Translations under genes and position numbers: made by a program
Shown: piece after piece, positions 1 to 12,611 of the stretch
How positions within the stretch are numbered: position 1 is the stretch's first letter
Layout: the number at the start of each line of letters is the position of its first letter
The notes under the pieces: generated by a model
What the model was told of the DNA's origin: nothing
Database searches by the model: none
Seen by the model: the letters and a program-made list of their open reading frames with translations, nothing else
Source of the DNA: Neocallimastix lanati (nom. inval.)
Taxonomy: Eukaryota; Neocallimastigomycota; Neocallimastigomycetes; Neocallimastigales; Neocallimastigaceae
NCBI GenBank assembly: GCA_016946835.1
Contig: JACVTC010000102.1
Span: forward strand, 96,001-160,000
Length of the DNA: 64,000 nt
Reading direction: 5' to 3'

Positions 1-215
1 TATATTTTTATATTTTTATATTTTTTATTTTATATTTTATATTTTTTTTTTATTTTTTTTTTTTATTTTTTATTTTATATTTTTATATTTTTATATTTTT
101 TATTTTTTTTATTATTTATTTATTTATTTTATTATTTATTTATTAAAATTTTGCGAAATGAAACTTTTCCGATATGAAATTTTGAGAAATGACACACACT
201 TAATTTATGTATTCT
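1..215. repeat. AT low-complexity tract ending in a MITE-like end
   Basis: Positions 1-145 are short tandem TATTTT/TTTAT units. They run into about 70 bases (146-215) holding TTTTGCGAAATGAAAC and GAGAAATGACACAC. Read on the minus strand this resembles the GCATTTCGC(C/A)AA ends of the MITE-like family seen at 61747-61965. Without the other end inside the window, this is only a probable fragment of that family. Confidence 0.4.
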
Positions 216-430
216 AAAGTAGACTTTATTTACAACTATTTATAAAATAAAAATAAATAACACAAAAAAATCAAACAAAAAAAAAAATATAAAATTAATA
301 TTTAAAACTTTAAATTATTTTTATTGTTTTTTTAATTTATTAACAAAAATAAAATAAATAAAAATATATTTTATTAAAAAATATAACTTTTATGTATAAG
401 TCTTAGTAACTTTTTTTCTCTAATTAAAGT

Positions 431-690
431 TCACTTTTTTTTTTTTTTTTACGTGATTTCTTTTTTGACGTCCGCCTCCGGAAGGTTGGGTGTTCGAATA
501 TTCCGTTCTGATGCTCGTGGACAATTGAGATATACGTAGGAACGTTAGAAATGCATCTCCGGGCAGTGTGTAACGACGATTGAGAGCGACGAAGGTGCTA
601 CAGTATGCCAATAACTCATCACCTTACAGTTAATTAATAACGGTATGGCCATATGGGAGATGGTACCCATTATGTGCAAGTCTATGTTTT
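431..690 (-). mobile_element. SINE-like dispersed repeat, diverged copy
   Basis: A T-run (about 434-450) is followed by about 220 bases clearly richer in GC than the surroundings. Read on the minus strand it ends in poly(A), as a retroposed copy would. It shares the core TTTTTTGACGTC with the copies at 12.7 and 15.1 kb. It also shares a block around 520-560 (GACAATTGAGATATACGTAGG) with 15195-15235. No open frame of significance is present. A tRNA-like head could not be recognised here, so assignment to the SINE family rests on the shared blocks. Confidence 0.45.
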
Positions 691-974
691 TTTTTTTGAT
701 TATTTAATAAATTTCATATTTTTAATAATAATAAAGTTTTAATAATAATATATTTTTTGAAATATTATATATTATAATATATTATATTATATTGTAATAT
801 AAAAATAATTTTAATTTTATTAATGTATACATTTAATAATTTGTATACAATTTGTATTTATTTACTTTTTTATATAAAAATTCATAATATTAATATATAA
901 TTATTTCTCTTAAAAATATTCAATTTATATATTTATAAACTTTTTTCTATAATGTAATGTTTAATATTATTATA

Positions 975-1095
975 TATATGAATGTGGTGCATTTCGCCAA
1001 TTTTTAAAATTTAAATTTTCAATACGCCATTTATTTTTAATGGCTTGTAAAATTTTTTAATAACGCCATAAAAAATTTTTAATACAATTATATGT
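975..1095 (+). mobile_element. MITE-like fragment beside the microsatellite
   Basis: The segment contains GTGCATTTCGCCAATTTTT and then TTCAATACGCCATTTA. The same two blocks in the same order and spacing occur at 32083-32150, and the first block is the terminal motif of the element at 61747-61965. It runs directly into the (AAAT)n microsatellite. The second end and a target duplication were not found, so this is a relic or a one-ended copy. Confidence 0.45.
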
Positions 1096-1096
1096 A

Positions 1097-1323
<227 letters not shown>

Positions 1324-1471
1324 GAATGTAATAATTTAAGTATATAAAATAAAATAAAATAAATATTGATTGAATATAAAAGTACAAATAATAGATATTT
1401 ATTTTATTTTATTTTATTTTATATATAATGTACTACATCATGTGACACATAAATAACTAAAATTTAAATTG

Positions 1472-1507
<36 letters not shown>

Positions 1508-1608
1508 AGCTTTAATAACAAATATATTTTATAAATTATTTTAAATAAATGGATATAAATTAGTAAATTAGAATTTAGAGTAATTTTATTTTAAATTGTA
1601 GTATTAAT

Positions 1609-4600
1609 ATGATTTTCATTAAATTTTTATTATTGTTGATATCAATTATAACCCTAGTATATTCAAGCAATATATTTTATTCTGATAAGTTAAAAAATGA
1701 AATTAAAAACACTTATATTAGTACTAAAATTACTACTAAATTAAATTCAGAAACAATTAAATCTACTCTAACTAATACACTAATTAAAACACCTATTAAA
1801 TCTATTACAAAAAAAAGTGTTACTATCAAATCCACTACAAAAATAAATACTACTATTAAATCTATTACAAAAAAAAAATAATGTTATCAAATCAAAAGCT
1901 ACTACAAGTAAAACTAATAAAACTAATAAAGTACTTATTAATAATAAAAATTTTATTATTCCAGATAGAACTTATATAGTTGGTACTAAAACTTTCTATC
2001 CTAAACCTGTTTCAACAATTAAAGAACTTGTAGTTCCAATCATATTATCCAATGATAAATGTGGAAACTTTTCTGATGGCGTTTATATTTGCAAAAATAA
2101 TAAATGTTGTAACAAATATGGATTCTGTGATACAGGTAGTAATTATTGTAATACAAGAATTAAAGATGAAAATATTTCATTGGAAAACCAAATATATGTT
2201 CAAAATTATCTTACTAATTTAAACGACTTAAAATATAAATTACACAATAGCGATATAGATAGTTTAAATTATAATGAATTTAGTACCAAATTAAAAAACT
2301 TAGAGCAAGGCATTTACGAAAGAATTGAAGAATTCTTAAAAATTAAAAATCCAAATCATAATTACAGTGAAGCAGCTAAATTAGTTGAATTATTAAATGA
2401 AAATAATGAATTATTTACAGAATTTTAAATAATGAAAGTATAACAAAATTTTATGGAAAAATTGATCCTTTCTATATTTATAATGATAATGAATTTACTG
2501 AAAAATTAAAATATTTAGTATCAGAAAAATATATTAAAGCATTATCGAATATTCTTGAAAATAATAAAGATAAATTCAATATTGATAAAAATTCAGATGT
2601 TGAATCACTAATATCTAATACAATTAAGGATTCAGATAAAAAATTTAGATTTAGTGAAAGGTATGAATTACCTGAAATAAATATTGATATGTTAAATAAA
2701 TTGTTTAATAAAAGTTTTGATTCAGAAAGTGAGGTTATAGATTATATCATTGATAATGTATCGGATCATAGTCATCTTGAAAATTTAAAAGAATGTTATA
2801 ATTTGAAAAGAAAATTAATTGAACATGAAGCGCCAACAACTAGAAATGAAAATGAAGTAAATACTCTAAATGATATATCTGAAAAATTAGGTTTAAATAG
2901 TGATAATAATTCGTTAAAGACATTTCAAAGTATAATTTATGAAAAGTTCATAGAGTTTTTAGAAGCTTCAAGTCAATTTGATGATTATGTTAAATTTGAA
3001 AATTTAAAAAATGATGATAATGGAAATTTAGATATATCAGATATTTATATTAATAGCAAAGGTCGTAAGGTAATTACTAATGACATCAGTAAATTATTTG
3101 ATAAATTGAATTATTTCGTAACTTCACTGGTTAGGGATAAAGGGCTAGGAAAAGTATCTGACGAAGAATTTAATGAGCTTAAAAATAATATTGAAATTTC
3201 TGTTGGTAAGTTGAAAGATTTCATAACAACGTATGTAAATGAGTTATCCAAGTCTATTGATAAAGAAAACGATGAAACATTTAGTAATGCATATACCTAT
3301 ATAGAAAGTATAGTCACTAGTGCGAATTCGTTTATTACAAGTGCAACCAATTTGTGTGAGAACGAATATCTTAAAGACAATATTTCTGAGGCGCTTGATA
3401 AATTAAATGAATTAAAGACACTTAATCAGAAATATAAATCAAAAACCAAAAACTTGTCTGTTAAAGCAGTTTCAATTAGTGTTCCAAAGTATACCATAGA
3501 AAGAAGTAATAAGGATGAAAATAAAACGTATGATCGAATGAATTTAGAAGAAAAAATATTAAAAGCGTTAAAAAATCTTAAGGCTTACGATTCTAAAAAT
3601 ATTAAAGTCAAAAATGATGAAACCCTAATTCAGAATCCAGGTAACTTATATACAGGTACAAGTACATTAGTTGATATGATTAAAAAATCTTTAGGAACCT
3701 ACAGTAAAAATATTAATAGTATAAATAATTCTAAAGAAAGCCAAGATATCTTAACCAATTTATATGATGCAATTAATGTTCTTGTTTATCGATATGCGAA
3801 ATCCGAATATTTAGAGGATGGTGCTATTAAGTTTTTAAATGAAGATTTGATACGAGAATTGAGTAGTACCTTTGATAAAAATCTTGTATTACATAATGCA
3901 AAATTTAATGAGAAATTAAAAGACAGTAATGGAAACGAAATAAAAAATATTATCGAATATAAATCTATAAGCGATACTCAATCTAAATATGTTAATGATA
4001 TGTTACATGATATCTATAGAAAGTTGTTCAATATATTTGATACAGATGAGTTTAATAAAGGCCTAAGAAATAATATGGAACTTGATGGCAATAATAAAAT
4101 AAATAGAATCTATGATGATAATAGAGCAAGAGAATTGAAATTTTTAATAAAACAATTAGGTAAATACGAAATATACAGTAATGATAAAGAATATCAAAGG
4201 GAAGAATTATTGAGTATCTATAAGCGGCTATCAGAAGTTGAAGAAATTTTCGATAGGGAAAATAACAATAGAGTGAAAAATAACGGGAATATCTTTGCAA
4301 ACAATTCCGAAGCTGTCTATTCATTAAGTAATGCATTGTATACTACTCTGAAAAACAATTTTGAAGATAATGAAATTCAAAATTTAAGAAAAAATTACAA
4401 TTCAAATATTAGAAATTCAAATAAATCCGAAATTAAAACAGAAAATATATTGAACTTAGATTACTTAATTAAAAATACCAAAAATAATAGTATGATTAAG
4501 GATCCAAATTACAGATTGTACATCAATGACTATTTCACGTATTTGAAACATCGTTTGCTTGATTCCTTAAGTAATGAAAATGATAAAAAAAGTATTATGA

Positions 4601-5841
4601 CTAAAATTAAAACAGTAAATGACGATATAAAAGGAAAAATAAGGCAATTTAATAGTTATAATTCTCCTGAAGGGCATTATGAAGAAGCCGACCATATAAT
4701 TGAATTATCTAGTAATCTCAACGATTTAATTTCTTTTTGTGTTGATAGTAATATTGAGATTGTTAATGTTAACCCAATTAATTTAAATAAATATGGAGAA
4801 TTAACTAATCGATTAAATTATATCCGTGTAAAATTAATGATTGATGCTTTTGATGAAATAGCAAAAGCTCATCCTGATATATTTAAACTTAAAAGTGGTA
4901 AAAGTTTATCAGATTATATTGATCCTTATGGTGGGTCAGCGTATTACACTTTTGGTAGTTACTCTATTCGTGATCCTGTTAAACGTGATTTACAAAATAT
5001 AATTAGAGATATAGTTGAATCTAAGCATGAAGCTACGGTTACATTTGTTGATAATGCTACTAATGATTATCAAGTAATGCAATTATAACGTAGTTTTGGA
5101 ATGAAATATAAATTAATCATACATGAATCCTCTTTTTACAGAATTAAAGATGAGGTGGATGACATGAATAAAATACTTAAAACTAAAAATTTTATTAATG
5201 GTTTAAAAAATAAATGTTTCAAAAGATTAGAAACTTATGACCAAACTAAAAAAAGATTAGATATTACTCTTGCTAATTTGGCTAAATTAACAAGTATAGA
5301 TATTAAAAATACAAATTCTGAAACTATCATAAGAAAAGCTAAAGAACTAGCTTTAAGTAGCAATAATAGAAAATTAAAAAATAAAATTGTTAACCATTTA
5401 AATAATTATGTTGATTTTCATAAAAACGAAGTTATAAAAGTTTCAGGTAAAGTTTCAAGTGATGTATTCAAAACAATTTATGATCATTCATTAGCATTTA
5501 ATAAAGTGAGTATGGATGCAATTAATGCTATTGAATTTAAATCTTCTAGTAATTATGACAACAGCAGATTAGAAAAAGCAATGAATTATAATAATATATT
5601 TAATGAAAATATTAATCAAAATAACCTTCATAATGACTTTCCTACATCTTCTTTAATTAATAAAAATATAAATAATAATAACAGTAATAACAATCAACAT
5701 AATAACAATCAACATAATAATAATTCAGGTAATAATGGCCATCATAATGGTAGTAATACTACTCCTGGTCATAATCATAAACCAAATCCAAATCCTGGTA
5801 AAATTAAAAGAAATATAATTTATATTAAAGTATTGTATTAA
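1609..5841 (+). pseudogene. Secreted CBM18 + helical protein with His/Asn tail; two frameshifts and one stop
   Basis: The ATG at 1609 opens a hydrophobic signal peptide, then a Lys/Thr-rich linker. At the A10 run 1869-1878 the frame shifts by one. It then runs through a hevein-type chitin-binding domain (2060-2149; Cys pattern CG...CKNNKCCNKYGFC...YC) into an Asn/Lys/Glu-rich, apparently helical region. A second one-base shift lies at the TTTT of 2423-2426. The frame then stays open to a TAA at 5086-5088 and continues in the same frame to 5841, ending in an Asn/His-rich tail. With all three lesions bypassed it is about 1410 residues, against 1411 for the intact protein at 32407-36642. Shared blocks include RYAK(S/A)EY, HYE(E/N)A, SKY...D and the tail. 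Chitin or cell-wall binding outside the cell is inferred from CBM18; the helical part is unrecognised. It is either a recent pseudogene or partly homopolymer sequencing error. Confidence 0.75.
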
Positions 5842-5906
5842 TAATATATTATATTATTAAATATATATATTTTATATTTCATATAGAAAAAAAATAAATA
5901 TAAAAA

Positions 5907-5912
<6 letters not shown>

Positions 5913-5950
<38 letters not shown>
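5913..5950. repeat. poly(A) run, 38 bp
   Basis: An uninterrupted A38 tract lies about 70 bp downstream of the CBM18 gene. Similar runs of 20-37 bp occur at 1478-1503, 9078-9101, 11939-11973, 14847-14873, 15807-15843, 19144-19169, 28017-28048, 28466-28492, 37680-37701, 47222-47252 and 63261-63281. Most lie in gene-free DNA. Confidence 0.9.
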
Positions 5951-5952
<2 letters not shown>

Positions 5953-6215
5953 AAATATATAAAGAAAAGAAGAAAATAAATATTTATAAATAAAAATTTA
6001 AAGGAATATTATTAATGAAAATAATTTCATAAATTATATTTCTTTCTTTTCTTAAAATTTTATATTTATGCATATATAAATATTAATTTAAAATTTTAAA
6101 AAATGGTTTATTTTGTTTTAAAATTAATAATTTATCAAAATTAAAATAATAAATAATGTTAAATTATTTACTGTTTTATTATTAACGAGAATTTTGTTTA
6201 TTTACTAGTAATAGT

Positions 6216-7215
6216 ATGATTAAAATGGTTAATCCATTTTACATCAATTCTCAAAACAATATAATATATTTTGAAAACATAGAAGAATATGCAAAATATA
6301 TTGGACTAGATTGAGCTGGTATTGGTTTATGAGGAGATTATACCATTGTTAATAATTTGGATGAATATTATACTGTTATTTAATCTGAAAAATTGAATAA
6401 AAGATAATTAATTCTAAAAAAAGTTTATAAAAAACCAGATTCTAATAATAATAACGATTCTAATAAAAATGACGATTCTAATAAAAATGACGATTCTAAT
6501 AAAAATGATGAATCTAATAAAAATGATGAATCTAATAAAAATGATGAATCTAATAAAAATGATGAATCTAATAAAAATGATAAAAAATATAAAGTAGATA
6601 AATCTGAAAAAGATATTTATAGATATCATACCCTAGAGGAATATAAAGCATATTATAAAAAATTGCTTGATTTAATTGATAAAAGAACAGATAGTATTTC
6701 TTTTACTAGCATAAATCCAGCTTATAATTCATACCATCCTTTATTGATTCATGCTGATAATATTAAAGGTTATGACGCTATTACAGTATTAGGTGCTCTT
6801 TATAAAAAAAAACGAAAATTGATAATTTTAAATTAGAAGATAATGAAAATAATGATTTTAAAGAATGTAATTTACCAACTACTAATATGAAAAAATCTAA
6901 TATGACTTATTCTATTGCTTATTTACATAATATTCAAAATATTGTATCCATTTCTACTAGTAAGCATACTACATATCATAGAGGTAATGGTGAAGGGAGA
7001 TAGTATTACTAATAAAATTGGTGCGTCATTAGAAGTTGTCAGAAGCATTAACTAAAGGTAATTCTGTTTCTTATAATAGAGCTGGCAGAGGTTCTGTTTT
7101 CCATGTAGATGTTCATAATGTAGTTTATACAAATTCCTCTTGCTAAAAAAGATTCAACAGAAAACACTCATACTGAGAAGGTAGTCATAGTGAAGCTAAA
7201 AATTGATCTGAATAA
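6216..7215 (+). pseudogene. Asn/Asp-rich repeat protein relic with Ser-rich end
   Basis: A frame from the ATG at 6216 keeps coding-like composition but carries several stops before 6420. It then has an open run with an 18-bp tandem repeat (6456-6581, seven copies) encoding (D/E)SNKND. The following 6600-6830 segment reads as normal protein (YHTLEEYKAYYKKLLDLI). After a shift near the A-run at 6808, pieces such as KIGASLEVVR and GNSVSYNRAGRGSVFHVD are found in other frames, then THTE and GSHSEAKN. The end resembles the Ser-rich relic at 46732-47200. Function is unknown. It has at least four lesions, so it is not just a homopolymer artefact. Confidence 0.6.
6456..6581 (+). repeat. 18-bp coding tandem repeat, seven copies
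   Basis: The unit GA(T/A)TCTAATAAAAATGA(C/T) repeats seven times without length change and keeps frame, coding DSNKND or ESNKND hexapeptides. The first three copies are the Asp version and the last four the Glu version, consistent with stepwise local amplification. Confidence 0.9.
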
Positions 7216-7990
7216 AGTATATTACTTGATTTTATATTGGTTTTCTTAATTTCATTAATACTATCTTTATATAATTTTAATTTGTTTTTCATGTCCTTAT
7301 CTTCTAAAAACTTCTTTCGGAATTTGATAACTATACCATAATTTAATTTATATATAATTTCTGAATTATTGACAAATTCATGATTATTAAAATCAGTTTG
7401 ATCAATTATATATTCTAATTTAATTAATTTATCAAATATTTATAATAAATTAGTCTTAATTTTTTCTCTACTTTCTTCACTTCCACTGATATTTATATTT
7501 TTTTTTAATTCATCTAACAAAATAGGATACTTTATAGGTACGTTCAACTTTACCTGATTTATCGTTTATATCGATATCATCAACTAAATTAGTATACTAC
7601 TCCGTTTTTCTTCATCTTATAAATCGTTCTTTAATAATAAATTCGAATAATGATTAAACATTTCAATTTCATAATCAGACAAATGACAAGGTTCATTTGA
7701 ATTACAGTGGCTTTGTTTATTTATCATTAATCTTCTTATTTCCTTAAAGGATAATTTATTGAAATCGTTATGAGATAAATTATTAAATTATTTATTACTT
7801 AAATCTAACCCTTCAATTTTAACTAAATTCATATCATATTAACCATCATTTTTAATATCCTATTTTTGTTCTATAATTGTACTATCAACAATTTTATCAC
7901 CGGATTTTTTTTAGCTACATGAGGTTAAATAATACTATAGATAATTACATATTCAAAATAATGCTAAAGTAAATAAAAAAAAAAAATTAC
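7210..7990 (-). pseudogene. Relic of the giant secreted helical family
   Basis: Reading leftwards from about 7990, coding-like pieces alternate among frames with several stops. They include HCNSNEPCHLSDYEIEMFNH, ILLDELKKNINISGSEESR and IFDKLIKLEYIIDQTDFNNH followed by FVNNSEIIYKLNYG. The last block matches the pattern IFD(R/N)EN...F..NS..(V/I)Y found in the broken CBM18 gene (about 4240-4340) and in the intact protein (about 34700-34800). This therefore looks like a decayed third member, on the strand opposite its neighbour and converging with the relic at 6216-7215. The N-terminal end is lost in AT-rich DNA beyond 7990. Confidence 0.55.
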
Positions 7991-8804
7991 AACAAATTCA
8001 TTACAATGATAATATATAGAAACTACATGATATTATTAATTATACAACTCCATTGTTACTTCATATCCAGTTTAAAACAATATAAAACATCAGGTTCACT
8101 ATCAATAGTCTTCCTATATTCCAAATTTTCTCTCTTTCATACTAGAAGCCACTTAAGAAAAGATAACGGTGGATTATCATCAGAATTTACAGAAAACTGT
8201 AATTAATACACTTGATATAATCTATTCCTTTTCCATCAACTCTCAATGGTCCTGGAAAAACAGTCCATGTCATTGGAATATGTATGGAGATTTTTTTTTT
8301 TTTTATTTTTTGATAGAGTCAATTATAATGTTTCTCAAAATGAAATAAAAAAAAAAAATAACAATAAAAATAATTATTCAAACTTATTTAAAAAATAATA
8401 AAATAAAATAAAATAAATTTATTTAATAAAGTTTATAATTAATAAAATATTTAATTTGTAAATATTATCATATATTTTTATTTTTTAAAATTTTTATATT
8501 AATATTATTTATCTTTATAGTTTTAGGATATTTACTTTTTATACATTGTAGCTTTTTTTTTTTTTTTTTTTTTACTACTGTATATATTAATAGTTCTATT
8601 TTATTTTATACATTCATATTTATTTTTATTTTTATATATACATATATATATTTATATTATACTTTTGATTCATTTTAATATACATAATATATTAAATTTT
8701 TATACATTTTAACATCTATATATGTTTTATACTATATTATTTATACATTTATTATAATTTTTTTTTATTACTTATACATTATTAACACTTTTATTTACTT
8801 TTTA

Positions 8805-8835
<31 letters not shown>

Positions 8836-9068
8836 TTTTTACTCTTAGCTACTTTGATTCAGTTTTTAGTTTTTATTAGTTTTATTTTTTTTTTTTTTTA
8901 ACTTTAATTTTTTAATTATTATATTAATTTATTTTTAGCACTAATAACATATTAATTATATTATTATTAATATAATCTATAAAGATAAATAAAAAAAAAA
9001 AATCTTAATTGATATATTATATAATTTTATATAATTATTTCATACATTATACTATTTAATTTTTTTTA

Positions 9069-9102
<34 letters not shown>

Positions 9103-9174
9103 AATTTATTTTATTAAATAAAAATTCAAAAAACAAAAAAAAAAAATAATAATAATAATAATAATAATTTGGAT
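7991..9174. other. Mostly gene-free AT-rich stretch
   Basis: Positions 8000-8310 keep a slightly GC-richer, coding-like texture, with minus-strand pieces such as IPMTWTVFPGP, but no frame of useful length. From 8320 to 9170 only short tandem A/T tracts, T-runs (8550-8573, 8886-8900), an A-run (9078-9101) and an AAT run (9146-9168) are seen. Confidence 0.6.
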
Positions 9175-9690
9175 TTAAATGCAGCCTAAATCAGAGCTAA
9201 CACCAGCGCCAATTGGACCAGCTAAATTAAGTAAACATTCATCCATATTATAATCTAGAACTGAACAAGTAGTATATGCAAATCGTCCAATAGCAGCTAT
9301 GCATCCTACCTTACTATACCATGGACAACCTCTTTTTTCAAGACCATTGTTTGAAGTAAAATCTTTATCAGCTTCACTCGATTTATCCGTTATATGTTCA
9401 ATATATTCCTTTTTTAATATTACTAATTTTATCAGCCTTAAAAATACTATGATTAATAACTTCAACTCCAACGGCATAATCAACAGAATTTGAAATGTAA
9501 TTTGCAATTTCTTTATCAGTTAAATTTGAATTATAATGCAATTGACAAATATTATTATAATCCATCACTTGATCTAATAAATTTCCATTTTTATTATAAT
9601 CACTGGTTTCTTCCATAGGGTTACTTAAAAAACGGTAGAAACAGTAACTAAAGTAGCCAATAACTTTGAAAATCTCTTTTTTTTTTTTTT
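9175..9690 (-). pseudogene. Small secreted Cys-containing protein, broken
   Basis: From right to left: a signal-peptide-like segment (about 9675-9630, SKLLATLVTVSTV), a one-base shift at a T-run near 9628, an open stretch from 9616 to about 9410, a second shift at a T-run near 9410, and the C-terminal part ending at 9175. The last part is rich in Cys and Gly (GCPWYSKVGCIAAIGRFAYT, then LGCI at the end). Bypassing the shifts gives about 165 residues. No start ATG is left before the signal segment, where the DNA turns into A-runs. The family was not recognised. A short exported disulphide-bonded protein is the likeliest type. Confidence 0.55.
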
Positions 9691-10569
9691 TTTTTATTTT
9701 TTTTTTTTTTTTTGTTTTTATAAATTTATATTTATTATTATTGAGAAAATTTTTATTTATTTATTTTTTTTTATATTAGTAACAATTATAAATTTATATT
9801 TTTTTTTTTTATTTATCGTTTGATCTTTTAATAATGGCTTTTTTTTCTCTCTTTTGCATTTTTTTTTAATTTTGTTTTAAATAATGGAATTAAATTATTA
9901 GATATAAAAATTAATTAATACCTGAAAAAAAAATATATATATAAATTATCAAAATTAATAATTGGTAAAATTCTGTACTAATATTTTTCCTTTTTTAAAA
10001 ATTTTTTAAAATAGAATCTTCTATTTTTCTATTAGAAAATTTTAAAAATTTTATTTTGGAGTAACAAAAGTTTAATAATTGATATCTCTCACGTGGTTGT
10101 AATTATATGGAAGAATGTTATTCTCATAATATTAAAATTGGTATGCGGGACTTTTATGTGCAATAATTTATAAGCAGTGGGCTTTAAATAATGGTAGTTT
10201 AGTAAATTTTGTTAATAAAATTATAATATTCGTACAATTAAAATAATAATTCTAATTCCTAAAATTTTACAAGAGAGTTCTCTATTTCTAATATAAATAA
10301 TTTAATCTATTTATAAGAAATAGGTATTATATTAATTATATATTCTAATATATAGAACTATATAAATTTTATATGAAATAAAGTATTATAATTATTATAA
10401 TTATAATAATACATATTGAAATAAAATAAAATAAAATAATTATTATCAAAAAGATATAAATTTAATATTTAATAATTATTATTAAATATACAAATATGCT
10501 ACTACACATATTTGTTTTATATCAAAATAAAAAAAAAAAAATTAATAAATAATTGTATCATTATTATAG
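9691..10569. other. Gene-free AT-rich stretch
   Basis: T-runs, TATA-like tandem tracts and an imperfect palindrome near 10000-10050 are present. No open frame, RNA gene or recognised repeat was found. Confidence 0.6.
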
Positions 10570-10865
10570 TATTCAAGGGTATTGTTTTATGAAAATTATT
10601 GTTATTCGTTATAAATACTTTATGGAATGCTGAACCCTATAGAATTTTAGGAACTCTTGCTTGAATTTCATTGCCTACTTCATTTGATGTAACAAGAAGT
10701 TTCTTTACCATTGCGTTAGATTCCATAATATCATTATGTTCATATTTGTCCAATATACATGTGAATTTTTAAGTTAACTGCTTAGTCATGTTGAAATCAC
10801 CAACAATAACAGAAGAGTTATTCTGGTGATTCTTGTGACAAATTTTATCTTTAAAATCTTTTATT
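10570..10865 (-). pseudogene. LINE-like endonuclease fragment
   Basis: On the minus strand, 10865-10600 translates with one stop into about 85 residues containing SSVIVGDFNMTKQLT. GDFN is a hallmark of the endonuclease/exonuclease/phosphatase fold used by non-LTR retrotransposons. The rest (MESNAMVKKLLVTSNEVGNE) fits the same frame. No reverse transcriptase follows. It could instead be a scrap of another enzyme of this fold, but an isolated, broken piece in a transposon-rich gap favours a LINE relic. Confidence 0.4.
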
Positions 10866-11279
10866 TTATTTATTTTTTTTTTTTTTTTTTACAGGGGAAT
10901 GTAAATGTTTCCAAATGAACATTTAACACCACCGAAAGGAAATTATAATTACTGAGTACTATTATTGTTATTTGTAAAATAAAAATTTTAACTTACATAT
11001 ATTTATTATAATAAATTTTAGATTAAGGTTAATTATGATAATAATAAAATTGTATTTAAAAACTAATAACTATAATAATAAAAATAACAATAATATATTA
11101 AAATATTATATATACTATTTATCTATTTACATCTTTATTTTTTTTTTTTATTTTTTAACTTAATAAATATTAGACTAATCAACAAATAAAAAAAATATAA
11201 ATATTGTTTATTATTTTATATTAGGAATTAGAAAATTGGTTTAAATATAATATTTTTTAAATTAAATTAGTTAAAAGTA

Positions 11280-11811
11280 ATGGAAGATGTAAAAAAAATA
11301 ATAAATAATAATGAAATAAAGGAACTTACTTATTCTATATTAAATAAGGATTCAATATTCAAAGATTTATGCAATTCAAAATATTATTATTTAATATTTG
11401 CTATTGAAAACAATAGCTCAATTGAAATGATAAAATTATTATTACCCTATATTTCAGATCTTAATTATGAGCACAATCAAAAAATTCCTCTGTTTATTGA
11501 AATAGAGAATCATAAATTTGACATAGCAGATTTATTATTACAAATGGGAGCAAGAATAAATTTTTACTCGATCTGGAAATTTAGAAATAATTAAATATTT
11601 GGTAAAAAATGGAATGGATATTAATCATACTACTAAAGATCATTGTAATGCTTTATTTTCATGTGTAATGGACAAAAGGTTAGATTTAGTTCAATATTTA
11701 GTAGAAGAAGGAATAGACATTAATTGTAGAAATTCTTCTAATCAGAGACCGATAGATTTGGCTAGAACTAAATATAAAAACAAAGAAATTTATGAATATT
11801 TCATTATTTAA
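11280..11811 (+). pseudogene. Short ankyrin-repeat gene, split near 11570
   Basis: The first part (ATG at 11280 to 11594) codes for 104 residues with ankyrin-like helices (SIEMIKLLLPYISDLNYE, DIADLLLQMGARI). The frame then ends, but another frame starting within the same bases (about 11570) continues at once with SGNLEIIKYLVKNGMDIN and runs to 11811. The junction lacks the spacing expected between repeats, so a small deletion with frameshift is more likely than a simple indel. Ankyrin repeats bind other proteins; the partner is unknown. It is much shorter than the ankyrin protein at 52.7 kb. Confidence 0.7.
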
Positions 11812-11936
11812 GTAAGCAGTTCTTTCTAATTCAATTCAGTAAAAATATTTTAAAATATTTAATATATATTATAAATATTATAAATTTAAATATTAGATAA
11901 TAAAATATAATATTTATTTTTTACATTTTCAGTAAA

Positions 11937-11978
<42 letters not shown>

Positions 11979-12610
11979 AAAAGTATTTCTGTGGAATAAC
12001 CTAAAAATTAGTGGAACTTGTTAGAAGTAATTTCAAAATGATAAAATTAACGATTAATAAATACAAAAAAAATATATATATATATATATTTAAGGTATTT
12101 ATATATTTTAATTTATCACATATAGAATTACTTATTAATTTATTGATCTAATAATAATAAAAACTTTTTAATGATTTAATTGTTTTAATAATAATAAAAA
12201 ACAAAAGAATATTTGAATTTTGCATCTAAATTTAATAAAATAAACAATAATTAATATAGCTTTCCTATTAATATATATATATATTAGAAACAAAAAAATA
12301 AAGTATAAATTAAAATACTCTAATATAAAAAATTAGACTTTTAATGAAAATTAAATAACACAAATCAATAAAACCACTAATAAAATAGTTAATAGAATAG
12401 CTAAAATAAAAAATAATAATAAAATATATTTTTATTTTAAAATAACTCTTCTAAATAAAAACAATTAAATATAATAAACTAATAAAATAAAATAAAATAA
12501 TAAAATATAATTTTAATTAAAGTAGCACCACTAAATAAATCAAATAAATAAAATAAGTAATAAAAATAATAAATAAAATATAAACTAAATTTTATTTTTA
12601 TTTTTATTTT
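11812..12610. other. Gene-free AT-rich stretch
   Basis: Contains an A-run (11939-11973) and AATAA-rich sequence. No frame or structured repeat was found. Confidence 0.6.
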
Positions 12611-12611
12611 A

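Noticed and set aside
420-690. 5S rRNA or other structural RNA gene
   Set aside because: GC-rich and compact, but the sequence does not match 5S internal control regions and shares blocks with other SINE-like copies.
1869-2428. Programmed ribosomal frameshifting in the CBM18 gene
   Set aside because: No known slippery heptamer with downstream structure was seen, and a third lesion (TAA at 5086) points to decay or sequencing error.
6456-6581. CRISPR-like array
   Set aside because: Contiguous 18-bp in-frame coding repeat with no spacers.
8220-8320. Glycoside hydrolase family 5 fragment (IPMTWT)
   Set aside because: A single short peptide resemblance on the minus strand without catalytic residues or further matching sequence.
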